From assembly GCA_045132235.1 (NCBI GenBank), contig JBGURX010000052.1, positions 24,775-88,774 of the forward strand: DNA of 64,000 nucleotides. Reading direction: 5' to 3'. The DNA is from UBA1756 sp045132235. GTDB lineage: Bacteria > Bacteroidota > Bacteroidia > Bacteroidales > WCHB1-69. Below are positions 52,772-60,413 of the stretch, piece by piece (position 1 is the stretch's first letter; every line of letters begins with the position of its first letter). The notes under the pieces are model-generated. The model ran no database searches and was not told the origin of the DNA. It saw nothing but the letters and a program-made list of their open reading frames with translations. The position numbers and the translations under genes were made by a program.

Positions 52772-53173
52772 TTATTCGGTTGTGGAATAGGTGGGGATGA
52801 TTTTGGCCTCGCTGTAGCCGGTGCCGGCGTTGGTGCACACGTAGGCGCGCACGTAATACACGGTGTCGAGCATGGCACCGTTGTAGGTGATGTTGAAGGT
52901 CGTGCTCTTCCCGTCATGCTCCTCCATGGCGATGGTGGTCACACCGTCGGCCTTGTAGGTGGGTTCCGGGGTGAGGCTGAAGAGGAAGCCCACTTCGTTG
53001 AAATACTTGCAGCCGCCATTCTCGGTGATGGTGCCCTTGCAGTCCATGATGCAGGTGCCCGGGTAGGAGATGGGGGTGACAGAAGCCTCTACGGTGGCAG
53101 GCTCGAATTTCGTGCATCCCGAAGTCAGTGCGACCAGAATGCCCACAAATAAGGTGATGAAATATTTTTTCAT
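52772..53173 (-). CDS. Small lipoprotein with FN3-like domain
   Basis: Lipoprotein of 133 residues from the ATG at 53173, chosen for its lipobox LTSGC and a TAnnTTTG box 34 bp upstream. The body has one copy of a fibronectin III-like unit frequent in Bacteroidetes surface lipoproteins: DCKGTITENGGCKYFNEVGF, then SLTPEPTYKADG, then DTVYYVRAYVCTNAGTGYSE. Surface role unknown. Divergent from ftsY. Confidence 0.8.
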   Translation of the reverse strand: MKKYFITLFVGILVALTSGCTKFEPATVEASVTPISYPGTCIMDCKGTITENGGCKYFNEVGFLFSLTPEPTYKADGVTTIAMEEHDGKSTTFNITYNGAMLDTVYYVRAYVCTNAGTGYSEAKIIPTYSTTE

Positions 53174-53206
53174 AATGGTGATTTTTTGTTGTTTTCTTTG
53201 AAAGTG

Positions 53207-53214
53207 CAAAAGTA
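53207..53214 (-). promoter_or_regulatory. -7 promoter element of small lipoprotein gene
   Basis: Minus strand TACTTTTG, 34 bp before the ATG at 53173. Confidence 0.5.
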
Positions 53215-53296
53215 ATAATTTTTTTTGGAATCCAGCACGTTTTGGTGAATTAAAAAATGTTTTGCGGTTGCCCGGCAAATTATGTGTAGTTTTTTG

Positions 53297-53304
53297 TATC
53301 TTTG
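53297..53304 (+). promoter_or_regulatory. -7 promoter element of ftsY
   Basis: TATCTTTG, 26 bp before the ATG at 53330. It rules out the longer in-frame start at 53282. Confidence 0.6.
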
Positions 53305-53329
53305 CACCGCAATTTCTAAAATAGCGGCT

Positions 53330-54289
53330 ATGGGCTTTTTTTCATTTTTTACCAAAGAAAAGAAAGAAGAACTGAATAAGGGACTGGAAAAGTCCAAGGA
53401 GAGCTTCCTTGCCAAACTGGCCAAGACGGTCGTCGGCAAGTCGAAGGTGGACGACGAGGTGCTTGATAACTTGGAGGAGGTGCTGGTGAGTTCGGATGTG
53501 GGCGTGGAGACCACCCTCACGATCATTGAACGCATCGAGGCGCGTGTGTCACGCGACAAATACTTGGGAACCGGACAGTTGCAGATGATTCTTCGGGAAG
53601 AAATCGCCGACCTTCTGATGGAAAACAACCAAGAGGACCAACCCGACTTCTCCATCCCCGCTGATCTGGGCCGTCCGTACATCATCATGGTTGTCGGGGT
53701 GAACGGTGCCGGCAAGACCACCACTATTGGCAAGTTGGCCTACCAGTTCAAGAAGAAAGGCTATTCGGTGATGCTCGGTGCCGCCGACACTTTCCGTGCC
53801 GCCGCCGTTGACCAGCTCGAGGTGTGGGCCGAACGCGCAGGCGTGCCCATCGTGGTGCAGCCCATGGGCGCCGATCCTGCCGCCGTTGCCTACGACACCG
53901 TCAAGTCGGCCATCGCCAAGAAGTGCGACGTGGTCATCATCGACACCGCTGGCCGCCTCCACAACAAGTCCAACCTCATGCGCGAGCTCTCCAAAATCAA
54001 GAATGTGACGGGCAAACTGCTGCCCAACACGCCCGACGAGGTGCTGCTGGTGCTCGATGGCTCCACCGGTCAGAACGCCATCGAACAGGCCAAGCAGTTT
54101 ACTGCCGCTACAGAGGTCAACGCATTGGCCATCACGAAGTTGGATGGAACTGCCAAGGGCGGTGTCGTCATCGGCATCTCCCACCAGTTCAAGATTCCTG
54201 TGAAATATATCGGTGTGGGTGAGAAAATCGACCAGCTGCAGGTGTTCAACCGCCGTGAGTTTGTGGATTCCTTCTTCCCGGAAGCCTAA
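53330..54289 (+). CDS. ftsY: Signal recognition particle receptor FtsY
   Basis: SRP receptor GTPase, 319 residues from the ATG at 53330. The start MGFFSFFTKEKKEELNKGLE is the usual Bacteroidetes N-terminus, and the promoter lies between it and the earlier in-frame codon. N-domain helices, then G1 GVNGAGKTTTIGKLAY, DTFRAAAVDQLEVW, G3 DTAGRLHNKSNLMREL, G4 TKLDGTAKGG, and the closing GVGEKIDQLQVFN. Acidic A-domain is absent, as in this phylum. Its stop abuts the convergent LRR gene with no gap. Confidence 0.97.
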   Translation: MGFFSFFTKEKKEELNKGLEKSKESFLAKLAKTVVGKSKVDDEVLDNLEEVLVSSDVGVETTLTIIERIEARVSRDKYLGTGQLQMILREEIADLLMENNQEDQPDFSIPADLGRPYIIMVVGVNGAGKTTTIGKLAYQFKKKGYSVMLGAADTFRAAAVDQLEVWAERAGVPIVVQPMGADPAAVAYDTVKSAIAKKCDVVIIDTAGRLHNKSNLMRELSKIKNVTGKLLPNTPDEVLLVLDGSTGQNAIEQAKQFTAATEVNALAITKLDGTAKGGVVIGISHQFKIPVKYIGVGEKIDQLQVFNRREFVDSFFPEA

Positions 54290-54904
54290 CTACTTGCCCC
54301 GCGTGCTGTGACAGTCGCAGGTGGAGGTGTACTGTATCTTGGTCTCCGGCAGCAGTTTCTCCATCGCCTCCAACTCTTCATCGCGTAATTCCACCTGACG
54401 GAGGTCTATCTCCTTCAGCATGTACCGCAGTGCACTGATGCCCTCCGGCAGCACGTACAGCGGGTTGCTCCATGCATCAATGTACTCCAGCGCCTCCATG
54501 CCGCCGATATTCTCCGGCAGCGCGGCGATGATGTTGCGGTTGATAATCAGCTCTTTGAGGTGAGTGAGCCGGCAAATGCTTTCCGGCAATGCCACCAAGT
54601 GGTTGACCGATACGTCTAACCGTTGCAGCTGTGTGAGCTCGCCGATACGGACATTGAGCACATTCAACTTGCAACGCGACACCACCAACTCCTGCAAGTT
54701 CGTGAACTGGAACAGCTCGTCAGGCAGCGAGTCGGCTTTGATTTTCAGTTTCATGCGATACACCTCCTGCGGCGATTTTGCCGCCTCCTCTATCGAGGTG
54801 AACACGGGCTTTTTCTTCAGCTCGGATTCGCTCAGCAGCTGGCACTGTGCCCCTGTCATCCAGAACAAAAGCAGAAAAAAGAGAAAAACAGGACTGCGTC
54901 GCAT
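54290..54904 (-). CDS. Secreted leucine-rich-repeat protein
   Basis: Exported protein of 204 residues (signal peptide ending AQCQ). Five or so bacterial-type LRRs lie between about 60 and 170: PDELFQFTNLQELVVSRCKL, IGELTQLQRLDVSVNHLVAL, SICRLTHLKELIINRNIIAA, IGGMEALEYIDAWSNPLYVL, ISALRYMLKEIDLRQVEL. A short Cys-containing tail ends it (CDCHS). Probably a binding protein at the surface or in the periplasm. It starts 3 bp after the previous gene's stop and its stop touches the ftsY stop. Confidence 0.85.
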   Translation of the reverse strand: MRRSPVFLFFLLLFWMTGAQCQLLSESELKKKPVFTSIEEAAKSPQEVYRMKLKIKADSLPDELFQFTNLQELVVSRCKLNVLNVRIGELTQLQRLDVSVNHLVALPESICRLTHLKELIINRNIIAALPENIGGMEALEYIDAWSNPLYVLPEGISALRYMLKEIDLRQVELRDEELEAMEKLLPETKIQYTSTCDCHSTRGK

Positions 54905-54907
54905 GGT

Positions 54908-56386
54908 TTATTGATATTCTAATTTATTGATAAAGAATACATAACGCTTTGCCTTGGCGGCCTTGTCGCGGTTGCGGAGATATTGGTAACCGCTCGCGAT
55001 GAAGTTGTCGCCGTACCAGCGTTGGAGCTGTACGTCATTGCTGTATTCCACCACGTCGCGTTTGTTCATTGTCTCAATATTGATTGCAGAAAGTTTCTCC
55101 AATGTCTCGTATCCATTAATCAAAGTGTTGAAAATCTTGCTGTTGCGAACGTGGTAAATGAGCGCGTCTTCACCGATATAGTTGAGGCTGAGCACGGGCG
55201 AAAGGTGCATGAGACTGGTGGAGGTGAGTGGGAAATAGTGGTCCCACAGCAGCCGTCCTGCCGTGTCGAAAGTGGTGATGTAGGCATTCACAAACTGGTA
55301 GCCGGCGAACACGGTGGTGGGAGTGGGGGAGGAGTAGTACATGTTGTCGTTATAATTGCTGTAGGTGTAAGTGTAGTCGGGATAGTAAACCTCTGACACG
55401 ATGCTGTACTGGTTCTCAGTGTTGGCCGTGGCACCGATTTGCAGCTGCAGGTTGAGGTTGGCGGTCTGGGTATTGGCGGAGCTGCGGCTTTTGAGGGCGG
55501 TGAAGTTGTAGGTCTGCAGACTGTCGAACTGATGGTGGGTGAAAAGCATTGAATAGACACCGGAGTGCAGGCTGATGGACTGCCGGTCGGAGAGGGTGTT
55601 GTAGGTGCCGAGGAACAGTACGGTGTCGGCGTTGAGCGGGAAGGATCGGGCGGTCTGGCACAGTACGTTGGTGCCGTCGGGCAGCTGCTGCGGGAAGCGG
55701 ATGAGGTTGCCTGCCCGGCTGTCCCAGCCGTACTCGTAGAGGAAGAGGTCATCCTGCACGCTGTTGGTGTGGTGCAGCCCGACCAGCCAGCGGCGGCCGG
55801 CGGTGTCGGCGGTGCAGCATTCCACCTTGTAGCTGAAGATGTCGCTGAGACAGGTCAGCCGGTTGCCCGCCGGCTGGTAGAAATACACGAGGTCGCTCTT
55901 GGCTCCCGTGGCGAGCAGCAGCAGTTGTCCGTCGGCGGCGTACAGGCCCGACAGGTCGTTGGCCTCTATTCCGTCAATCTCCGTCACCTCGAAGGTTTTC
56001 TTTTCGAGGGTGATGGTAATGAAAAAGGTGCGCAGGGGCGACTTCTTGGGCTGCCGTTTCTGCATGAGCAGGTACAGCTTTCCGTTGCTGTATGCTGATG
56101 CGATGAAGTCGGTGAGCGGGGGAAGATAAACGGATGTGTTGCCGGTTTTTACGAAATTGGTGTCATAATGCAGGAAAATCCAGCGGTTGGTGTCCGCACT
56201 GATGCTGCCGGCATCATAGAAAACAAACAGTCCTGATGTGTCGGCCAGCGCCATGTTGTAGTCGTGCTGGTCCTTTGCGGCGGTGAACTCCACGCGCAGA
56301 GGCAAGTCCGACTGCGCCGACAGTTGTTCTGACAGCAATGCCCAGCCGAGAAGCAGCAACAGGAAGGGGAGAAGTCGGCGTTTCAT
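54908..56386 (-). CDS. Secreted beta-rich protein of unknown family
   Basis: Exported protein of 492 residues with a signal peptide ending QLSAQ. I do not recognise the family. The sequence is strand-rich with repeated aromatic-Asp pairs (LFVFYDAGSISADTNRWIFL, LYLLMQKRQPKKSP, LVYFYQPAGNRLTCLSD, ITTFDTAGRLLWDHYFPL), which suggests a beta-propeller. No sorting domain or lipobox. Co-directional between sufD (21 bp) and the LRR gene (3 bp), so likely co-transcribed with both. Confidence 0.7.
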   Translation of the reverse strand: MKRRLLPFLLLLLGWALLSEQLSAQSDLPLRVEFTAAKDQHDYNMALADTSGLFVFYDAGSISADTNRWIFLHYDTNFVKTGNTSVYLPPLTDFIASAYSNGKLYLLMQKRQPKKSPLRTFFITITLEKKTFEVTEIDGIEANDLSGLYAADGQLLLLATGAKSDLVYFYQPAGNRLTCLSDIFSYKVECCTADTAGRRWLVGLHHTNSVQDDLFLYEYGWDSRAGNLIRFPQQLPDGTNVLCQTARSFPLNADTVLFLGTYNTLSDRQSISLHSGVYSMLFTHHQFDSLQTYNFTALKSRSSANTQTANLNLQLQIGATANTENQYSIVSEVYYPDYTYTYSNYNDNMYYSSPTPTTVFAGYQFVNAYITTFDTAGRLLWDHYFPLTSTSLMHLSPVLSLNYIGEDALIYHVRNSKIFNTLINGYETLEKLSAINIETMNKRDVVEYSNDVQLQRWYGDNFIASGYQYLRNRDKAAKAKRYVFFINKLEYQ

Positions 56387-56407
56387 GGCGGCAAAGGAAA
56401 AGGTCGG

Positions 56408-57634
56408 TTATCCGTTCACCAAGTGCGGACAATGCAGCACGCACTGGTCGCAGATGGTCAGCTCGCCGTTGAGGCGTTTGCGGATCATCAAAATGTAACG
56501 TTCACGCAGTGAGTCGATTTTGATGTGGTTGGCAATTTCGTTGGCGAAGGCGAACATCAGCAGCATGCGAGCGTTTCGCTCGCAGATGCCGCGGGTGCGC
56601 AGGTAGAACATGGCCTCGTCGTCGAGCTGCCCTACGGTGGTGCCGTGGTTGCACTTCACATCGTCGGCATAAATCTCAAGGAAAGGCCGCGAGGTGACAT
56701 GCGCTGTGTCGGTGAGGGTGATGTTGCGGTTGGTCTGGTCGGCCAATGTGCGCTGCGCGTCGGGGCGTACCACCACATGACCGAGGAAATTGGCCTTCGC
56801 CTCGTCATCCACAATGCCCTTGTACAGCTGATGACTTTCGCAGTCCGGCACCTGATGGTCCACAAAAATCTGACTGTCAACATGCTGTTTCCGGTCCACC
56901 AAGTACAGCCCGTGCATCGTGGCCGTGGCGAAAGGCTCGGTGAGGCGCACGTTGATTCTGCTTCTCAGGTAGCCGGTGTTGAAGGTCATCGCGTTGGAGT
57001 AGAACTGCGAATGTGCCTTCTGCTCCACATCCACCTCGTTGAACAGCATCGACTCGGGATTTTTGTTTTCCATTTTATAATAGGAAAGACGGGAGTCCTC
57101 CGCCATGCGGATGATGGTGGCGTTGTTGATGAAGCTCTTTTTGAATTGGATGGAGTCGTCGCACTGCACGAACGAAAGTTCTGCATTTTTCTCCAACACA
57201 ATGATATGGCGGTTGTTGATCATCAGCTCGTCGTTCGAGTCGGTGAGGGAAATGAGCTGGATGGGCTTTTCAACCGTGACATTTTCGGGTACATAAACGA
57301 AAAGGCCGTCGTTGTAACGCTGGCGGTTAAGGGCCGAAAGGTCGTCTTCGGTGGGTGCCGGCTGACTGTTGAGGTGGGGGAGCACCTTGTCGGGGAAACG
57401 ACGGACGGCTTCCATCAGCGAACCCACGATAACGCCTTCGGGTGAAATGGTAAGAGGTTGGTTGTTATGTACATACCAGCCGTTCAGGAAGATGCACATC
57501 TGTGTGTCGATGTCCTTCACTTTGCAGTGGAAATACTCTTCCACCGGACGGTAGGGAGAGGGATTGCCCTGCACCTTCCACTGTGTCAGGTCGGCCATGC
57601 ACTGGTCAATGATGAGTTTTTCTTCTTTCGTCAT
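56408..57634 (-). CDS. sufD: Fe-S cluster assembly protein SufD
   Basis: Scaffold partner in the SufBCD iron-sulphur assembly complex, 408 residues from the ATG at 57634, whose first codons overlap the sufC stop region. C-terminal beta-helix typical of SufB/SufD with SHQLYKGIVDDEAKANFLGH, VRPDAQRTLADQTNRNITL, and DVKCNHGTTVGQLDDEAMFY, then a helical end. It is the D-type rather than B-type because it lacks the extra Cys-rich start. sufB and sufS are not in the window. Confidence 0.93.
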   Translation of the reverse strand: MTKEEKLIIDQCMADLTQWKVQGNPSPYRPVEEYFHCKVKDIDTQMCIFLNGWYVHNNQPLTISPEGVIVGSLMEAVRRFPDKVLPHLNSQPAPTEDDLSALNRQRYNDGLFVYVPENVTVEKPIQLISLTDSNDELMINNRHIIVLEKNAELSFVQCDDSIQFKKSFINNATIIRMAEDSRLSYYKMENKNPESMLFNEVDVEQKAHSQFYSNAMTFNTGYLRSRINVRLTEPFATATMHGLYLVDRKQHVDSQIFVDHQVPDCESHQLYKGIVDDEAKANFLGHVVVRPDAQRTLADQTNRNITLTDTAHVTSRPFLEIYADDVKCNHGTTVGQLDDEAMFYLRTRGICERNARMLLMFAFANEIANHIKIDSLRERYILMIRKRLNGELTICDQCVLHCPHLVNG

Positions 57635-57635
57635 C

Positions 57636-58400
57636 TTATTGTTTGTTAGCCGATTCGTATTCCTGTTTGATCCATTCATAGCCGCGATGCTCCAGCTCGA
57701 GGGCGAGCTCTTTGCTGCCGCTCTTCACAATCTTGCCGTCGAAAAGCACATGCACGAAGTCGGGCACGATGTAGTCGAGCAGACGCTGGTAGTGGGTGAT
57801 GACGATGGTGGAGTTTTCGGGCGACTTGAGCTGGGTGACGCCGTTGGCCACGATGCGCAGCGCGTCGATGTCAAGTCCTGAGTCGGTCTCGTCGAGGATG
57901 GAGAGCTTGGGCTCCAGCATGGCCATCTGGAAGATCTCGTTGCGTTTCTTCTCGCCGCCGGAGAAGCCCTCGTTCACCGAGCGGTTGCTCAGCTTCTCGG
58001 TCAGCTCCACCACTTTGGCCTTCTCTTTCATCATCTTGCGGAACTCCAGCTCGGTGAGCGGTTCCAGACCGTGGTAGCGGCGTTTCTCGTCGATTGCGGT
58101 GCGCATGAAGTTTGCGATGCTAACGCCGGGGATCTCCACGGGGTACTGGAAGCCGATGAAGATGCCCTCGCGGGCACGGTCCTCAATGCTCATTTCCAGC
58201 AGGTTCTTGCCTTCGTAAAGGATGCGGCCTTCGGTGACCTCGAAGATGTCCTTGCCGGCAATCACCGACGCAAGGGTGCTCTTGCCCGTGCCGTTCGGTC
58301 CCATGATGGCATGCACCTCGCCCTTGTTGATTTCGAGGTTGACGCCTTTCAGGATCTCTTTTCCGTGGATGGATACGTGTAGGTTCTCTATCTTTAGCAT
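57636..58400 (-). CDS. sufC: Fe-S cluster assembly ATPase SufC
   Basis: ABC-type ATPase of the SufBCD complex, 254 residues. Walker A GPNGTGKSTLASVI (about 35-48), signature NEGFSGGEKKRNEIFQM, Walker B LSILDETDSGLD, and the H-loop VITHYQRLL. FIGFQYPVEIPGVSIANF is the SufC Q-loop region. Start MLKIENLHVSIHGKEIL is standard. It lies next to sufD; the SDR gene upstream is separated by palindromic repeats. Confidence 0.96.
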   Translation of the reverse strand: MLKIENLHVSIHGKEILKGVNLEINKGEVHAIMGPNGTGKSTLASVIAGKDIFEVTEGRILYEGKNLLEMSIEDRAREGIFIGFQYPVEIPGVSIANFMRTAIDEKRRYHGLEPLTELEFRKMMKEKAKVVELTEKLSNRSVNEGFSGGEKKRNEIFQMAMLEPKLSILDETDSGLDIDALRIVANGVTQLKSPENSTIVITHYQRLLDYIVPDFVHVLFDGKIVKSGSKELALELEHRGYEWIKQEYESANKQ

Positions 58401-58417
58401 GATGGTTTGTTTTTAGG

Positions 58418-58474
58418 AGACGGTGCATGCATCGTCTTTACTCTTGGTTTTGGGAGACGGTGCATGCACCGTTT
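58418..58474. repeat. Two copies of a palindromic repeat, one inside SDR coding DNA
   Basis: Copy 1 (58418-58437) is AGACGGTGCATGCATCGTCT, palindromic but for one G-T pair. Copy 2 (58455-58474) holds the perfect 16-bp palindrome ACGGTGCATGCACCGT (58457-58472). Copies are 37 bp apart. The SDR stop (58438-58440) lies between them, so copy 2 encodes the SDR tail. Similar REP-like units are common in Bacteroidetes. Confidence 0.85.
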
Positions 58475-59313
58475 TTACTTTTCAGTTTAATCAGTTCCTC
58501 TGTTTTGTCGTGCAGTTGCTTGCGGTAGGGGTTGTCGATCATCTTCCGTTTCAGGCGTACCTCTTTTTTTCTTGCATAGCATTTCCCAGTGACGTTGAGG
58601 TCGGGTGTGAGGGCCAGGTACAGCATGGTGCTGGCTCCTTTTGCGGGTTTGTAGATGATGGGACGGAAGAACCAGTCGCACAGCTTGTCCACCACAATGT
58701 TGCCCTGCCGGATGATGTTGGTGCTCACGATGCCCGGGTCGGCGCAGTTCACGAGGATGTTTTTCTCTTTCAGCTCTTCCGCAAGGTCAAGGGTGAAATA
58801 GAGCAGGGCGAGTTTGGAGTCGGAGTAGGCGCGGAAGCGGTTGAAGTGCTGCTGGTCAACGGGGGTGAAGATGTCGTGGTCGATTTTGCCGTAACGGATG
58901 GTGAGCGACACCATGTTCACAATGCGGCTCCCCGGCGGAATCAGCGGCAGCAGCTGCCGTGTCAGCAGGTAGTGTCCCAAGTAGTTGACACCCACGGTGT
59001 TCTCGATGCCGTCCTCCGTTTGTGCGGCATGGTGCAGCAGCGTGCCCGCATTGTTGAGCAGCAGGTCCACATGGTCGTACTGCTTGCGGATCTCCTCCAC
59101 AAAAGCGTAGATGCTGGCGAAAGAGGCGAGGTCGAGTTTGATGACCTGGATGTTGGTGTTGTGCGTCTTCGCGATGAGCTCCTTGCAGATGGGCCATGCC
59201 TTCTGCGGATTGCGACAGGCCATCACGACCTCGTAGCCCGCCTTGCTGACCGCCTTCACATGCTCTTGCCCCATGCCACCGTCGGCACCGGTGATGATTG
59301 CGACTTTCGACAT
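58438..59313 (-). CDS. Short-chain dehydrogenase/reductase (retinol dehydrogenase-like)
   Basis: NAD(P)-dependent SDR of 291 residues. The cofactor motif is TGADGGMG (about 8-15), then ACRNPQKA and KLDLASF; NNAG (about 90); active-site Ser in VNMVSL, with Tyr and Lys in YSDSKLALLYF (YxxxK); PG motif CADPGIVST. The C-terminus NGACTVSQNQE comes from a palindromic repeat. Substrate unknown. Lies 32 bp after kce and might act on a kce-related metabolite, but that is a guess. Confidence 0.86.
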   Translation of the reverse strand: MSKVAIITGADGGMGQEHVKAVSKAGYEVVMACRNPQKAWPICKELIAKTHNTNIQVIKLDLASFASIYAFVEEIRKQYDHVDLLLNNAGTLLHHAAQTEDGIENTVGVNYLGHYLLTRQLLPLIPPGSRIVNMVSLTIRYGKIDHDIFTPVDQQHFNRFRAYSDSKLALLYFTLDLAEELKEKNILVNCADPGIVSTNIIRQGNIVVDKLCDWFFRPIIYKPAKGASTMLYLALTPDLNVTGKCYARKKEVRLKRKMIDNPYRKQLHDKTEELIKLKSKNGACTVSQNQE

Positions 59314-59345
59314 GATGTTTTCCTTTTTGGGAATGGTCGGAATGA

Positions 59346-60182
59346 TTATTTCTTTCTGGCGGGAAGTCCGAGAATGACACGTGCCTCGTCGGAGGTGGCC
59401 ACCTCACGACCGAGTTCCTTGGCCAAGCGCACCACTTTCGCCACCAGTTCGCCGTTCGACTTGGCGGGAACGCCCTTGGCGAGGTTCAGGTTGTCCTCGA
59501 AGCCCACGCGCACGTTGCCGCCCATGGCGATGGCCGCAGCTGCCATCGGGAAGGCGTGACGACCGATGCCGGTCACCGTCCAAGTGCTGCCTGCCGGAAT
59601 GGCGTTCACCAACCAGCAAAGATTGGCCACCGTGGCGGGTGTACATCCGGGAACGCCTAATACGAAGTTGAACTGCATCGGCGCACTGGGCACCTGTCCC
59701 TTGCGGGCCATCGTCAGAATCGTGTCCAGATGTCCCATTTCAAAGCACTCGTACTCAGGCTTGATGCCGCGCTCGATCATGCGCTTGCCAAAGGCACGCA
59801 TCGTGGGCATCGTGTTGTCGAAAATCTCATCGCCGAAGTTGCAGGTACCACAGTCCAACGTGGCCATCTCCGGTATCGGAGTGGTGTCGGTCGATTGCAG
59901 ACGCTCGTCGGGAGTCATGCCCACTGCACCGCCCGTCGAGGGGATCAGGATCACATCGGGACATACCTTGTAGATGGCCTCCTCACACTCCTGGAAACGC
60001 TCGCGGCTCTGGGTGGGCGTGCCATCGTCGAAACGCACGTGCAAGTGCACAATGGCAGCGCCGGCATCCACCGCCGACTTCGCCTCGCGGACAATCTCTT
60101 CAACAGTATAAGGTACGGCAGGGTTCTGCTCTTTCGTGACTTCTGCTCCGCAAATAGCGGCTGTGATGATTAATTTTTCCAT
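59346..60182 (-). CDS. kce: 3-keto-5-aminohexanoate cleavage enzyme (BKACE family)
   Basis: Zn enzyme of the beta-keto acid cleavage family; converts 3-keto-5-aminohexanoate plus acetyl-CoA to acetoacetate plus 3-aminobutyryl-CoA in lysine fermentation. 278 residues. The metal ligands H46 and H48 are in IVHLHVR, and E229 is in VGFED, which matches the published Zn site within one residue. IITAAICGAEVTKEQNPAVP and STGGAVGMTPDERLQ are typical of true Kce. Its promoter is well matched. kdd and kal, its usual neighbours, are absent. Confidence 0.93.
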   Translation of the reverse strand: MEKLIITAAICGAEVTKEQNPAVPYTVEEIVREAKSAVDAGAAIVHLHVRFDDGTPTQSRERFQECEEAIYKVCPDVILIPSTGGAVGMTPDERLQSTDTTPIPEMATLDCGTCNFGDEIFDNTMPTMRAFGKRMIERGIKPEYECFEMGHLDTILTMARKGQVPSAPMQFNFVLGVPGCTPATVANLCWLVNAIPAGSTWTVTGIGRHAFPMAAAAIAMGGNVRVGFEDNLNLAKGVPAKSNGELVAKVVRLAKELGREVATSDEARVILGLPARKK

Positions 60183-60241
60183 TTTAAGATATTGATTTAT
60201 AGTTATTTATATTTTTCTAATTCACCTTGTAAAAAATCGGG

Positions 60242-60272
60242 CAAAGTTACATTTTTTTTGTCTATTATTCAA
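60242..60272 (-). promoter_or_regulatory. Promoter of kce-SDR
   Basis: On the minus strand, TTG (60270-60272), 20-bp spacer, then TAACTTTG (60242-60249): a full -33/-7 match, 60 bp before the kce ATG. Confidence 0.7.
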
Positions 60273-60373
60273 GAAAAATTCTCTTTAACTTTTATTATGA
60301 TTTTTATTTTATTGATTATAAAGATGATAAATAAAAATTTTGTAACTTTTCCTTTCTGCTTGTGTTTTTGTTG

Positions 60374-60381
60374 TAATTTTG
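60374..60381 (+). promoter_or_regulatory. -7 promoter element of glycine-rich protein gene
   Basis: TAATTTTG, 33 bp before the ATG at 60414. Confidence 0.55.
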
Positions 60382-60413
60382 CCGCCGATTTTGTGACGTA
60401 TAATAAATATGGT

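Noticed and set aside
60192..60413. Upstream extension of the glycine-rich protein
   Set aside because: It crosses the promoter at 60374-60381 and would put a signal peptide in the middle of the protein.
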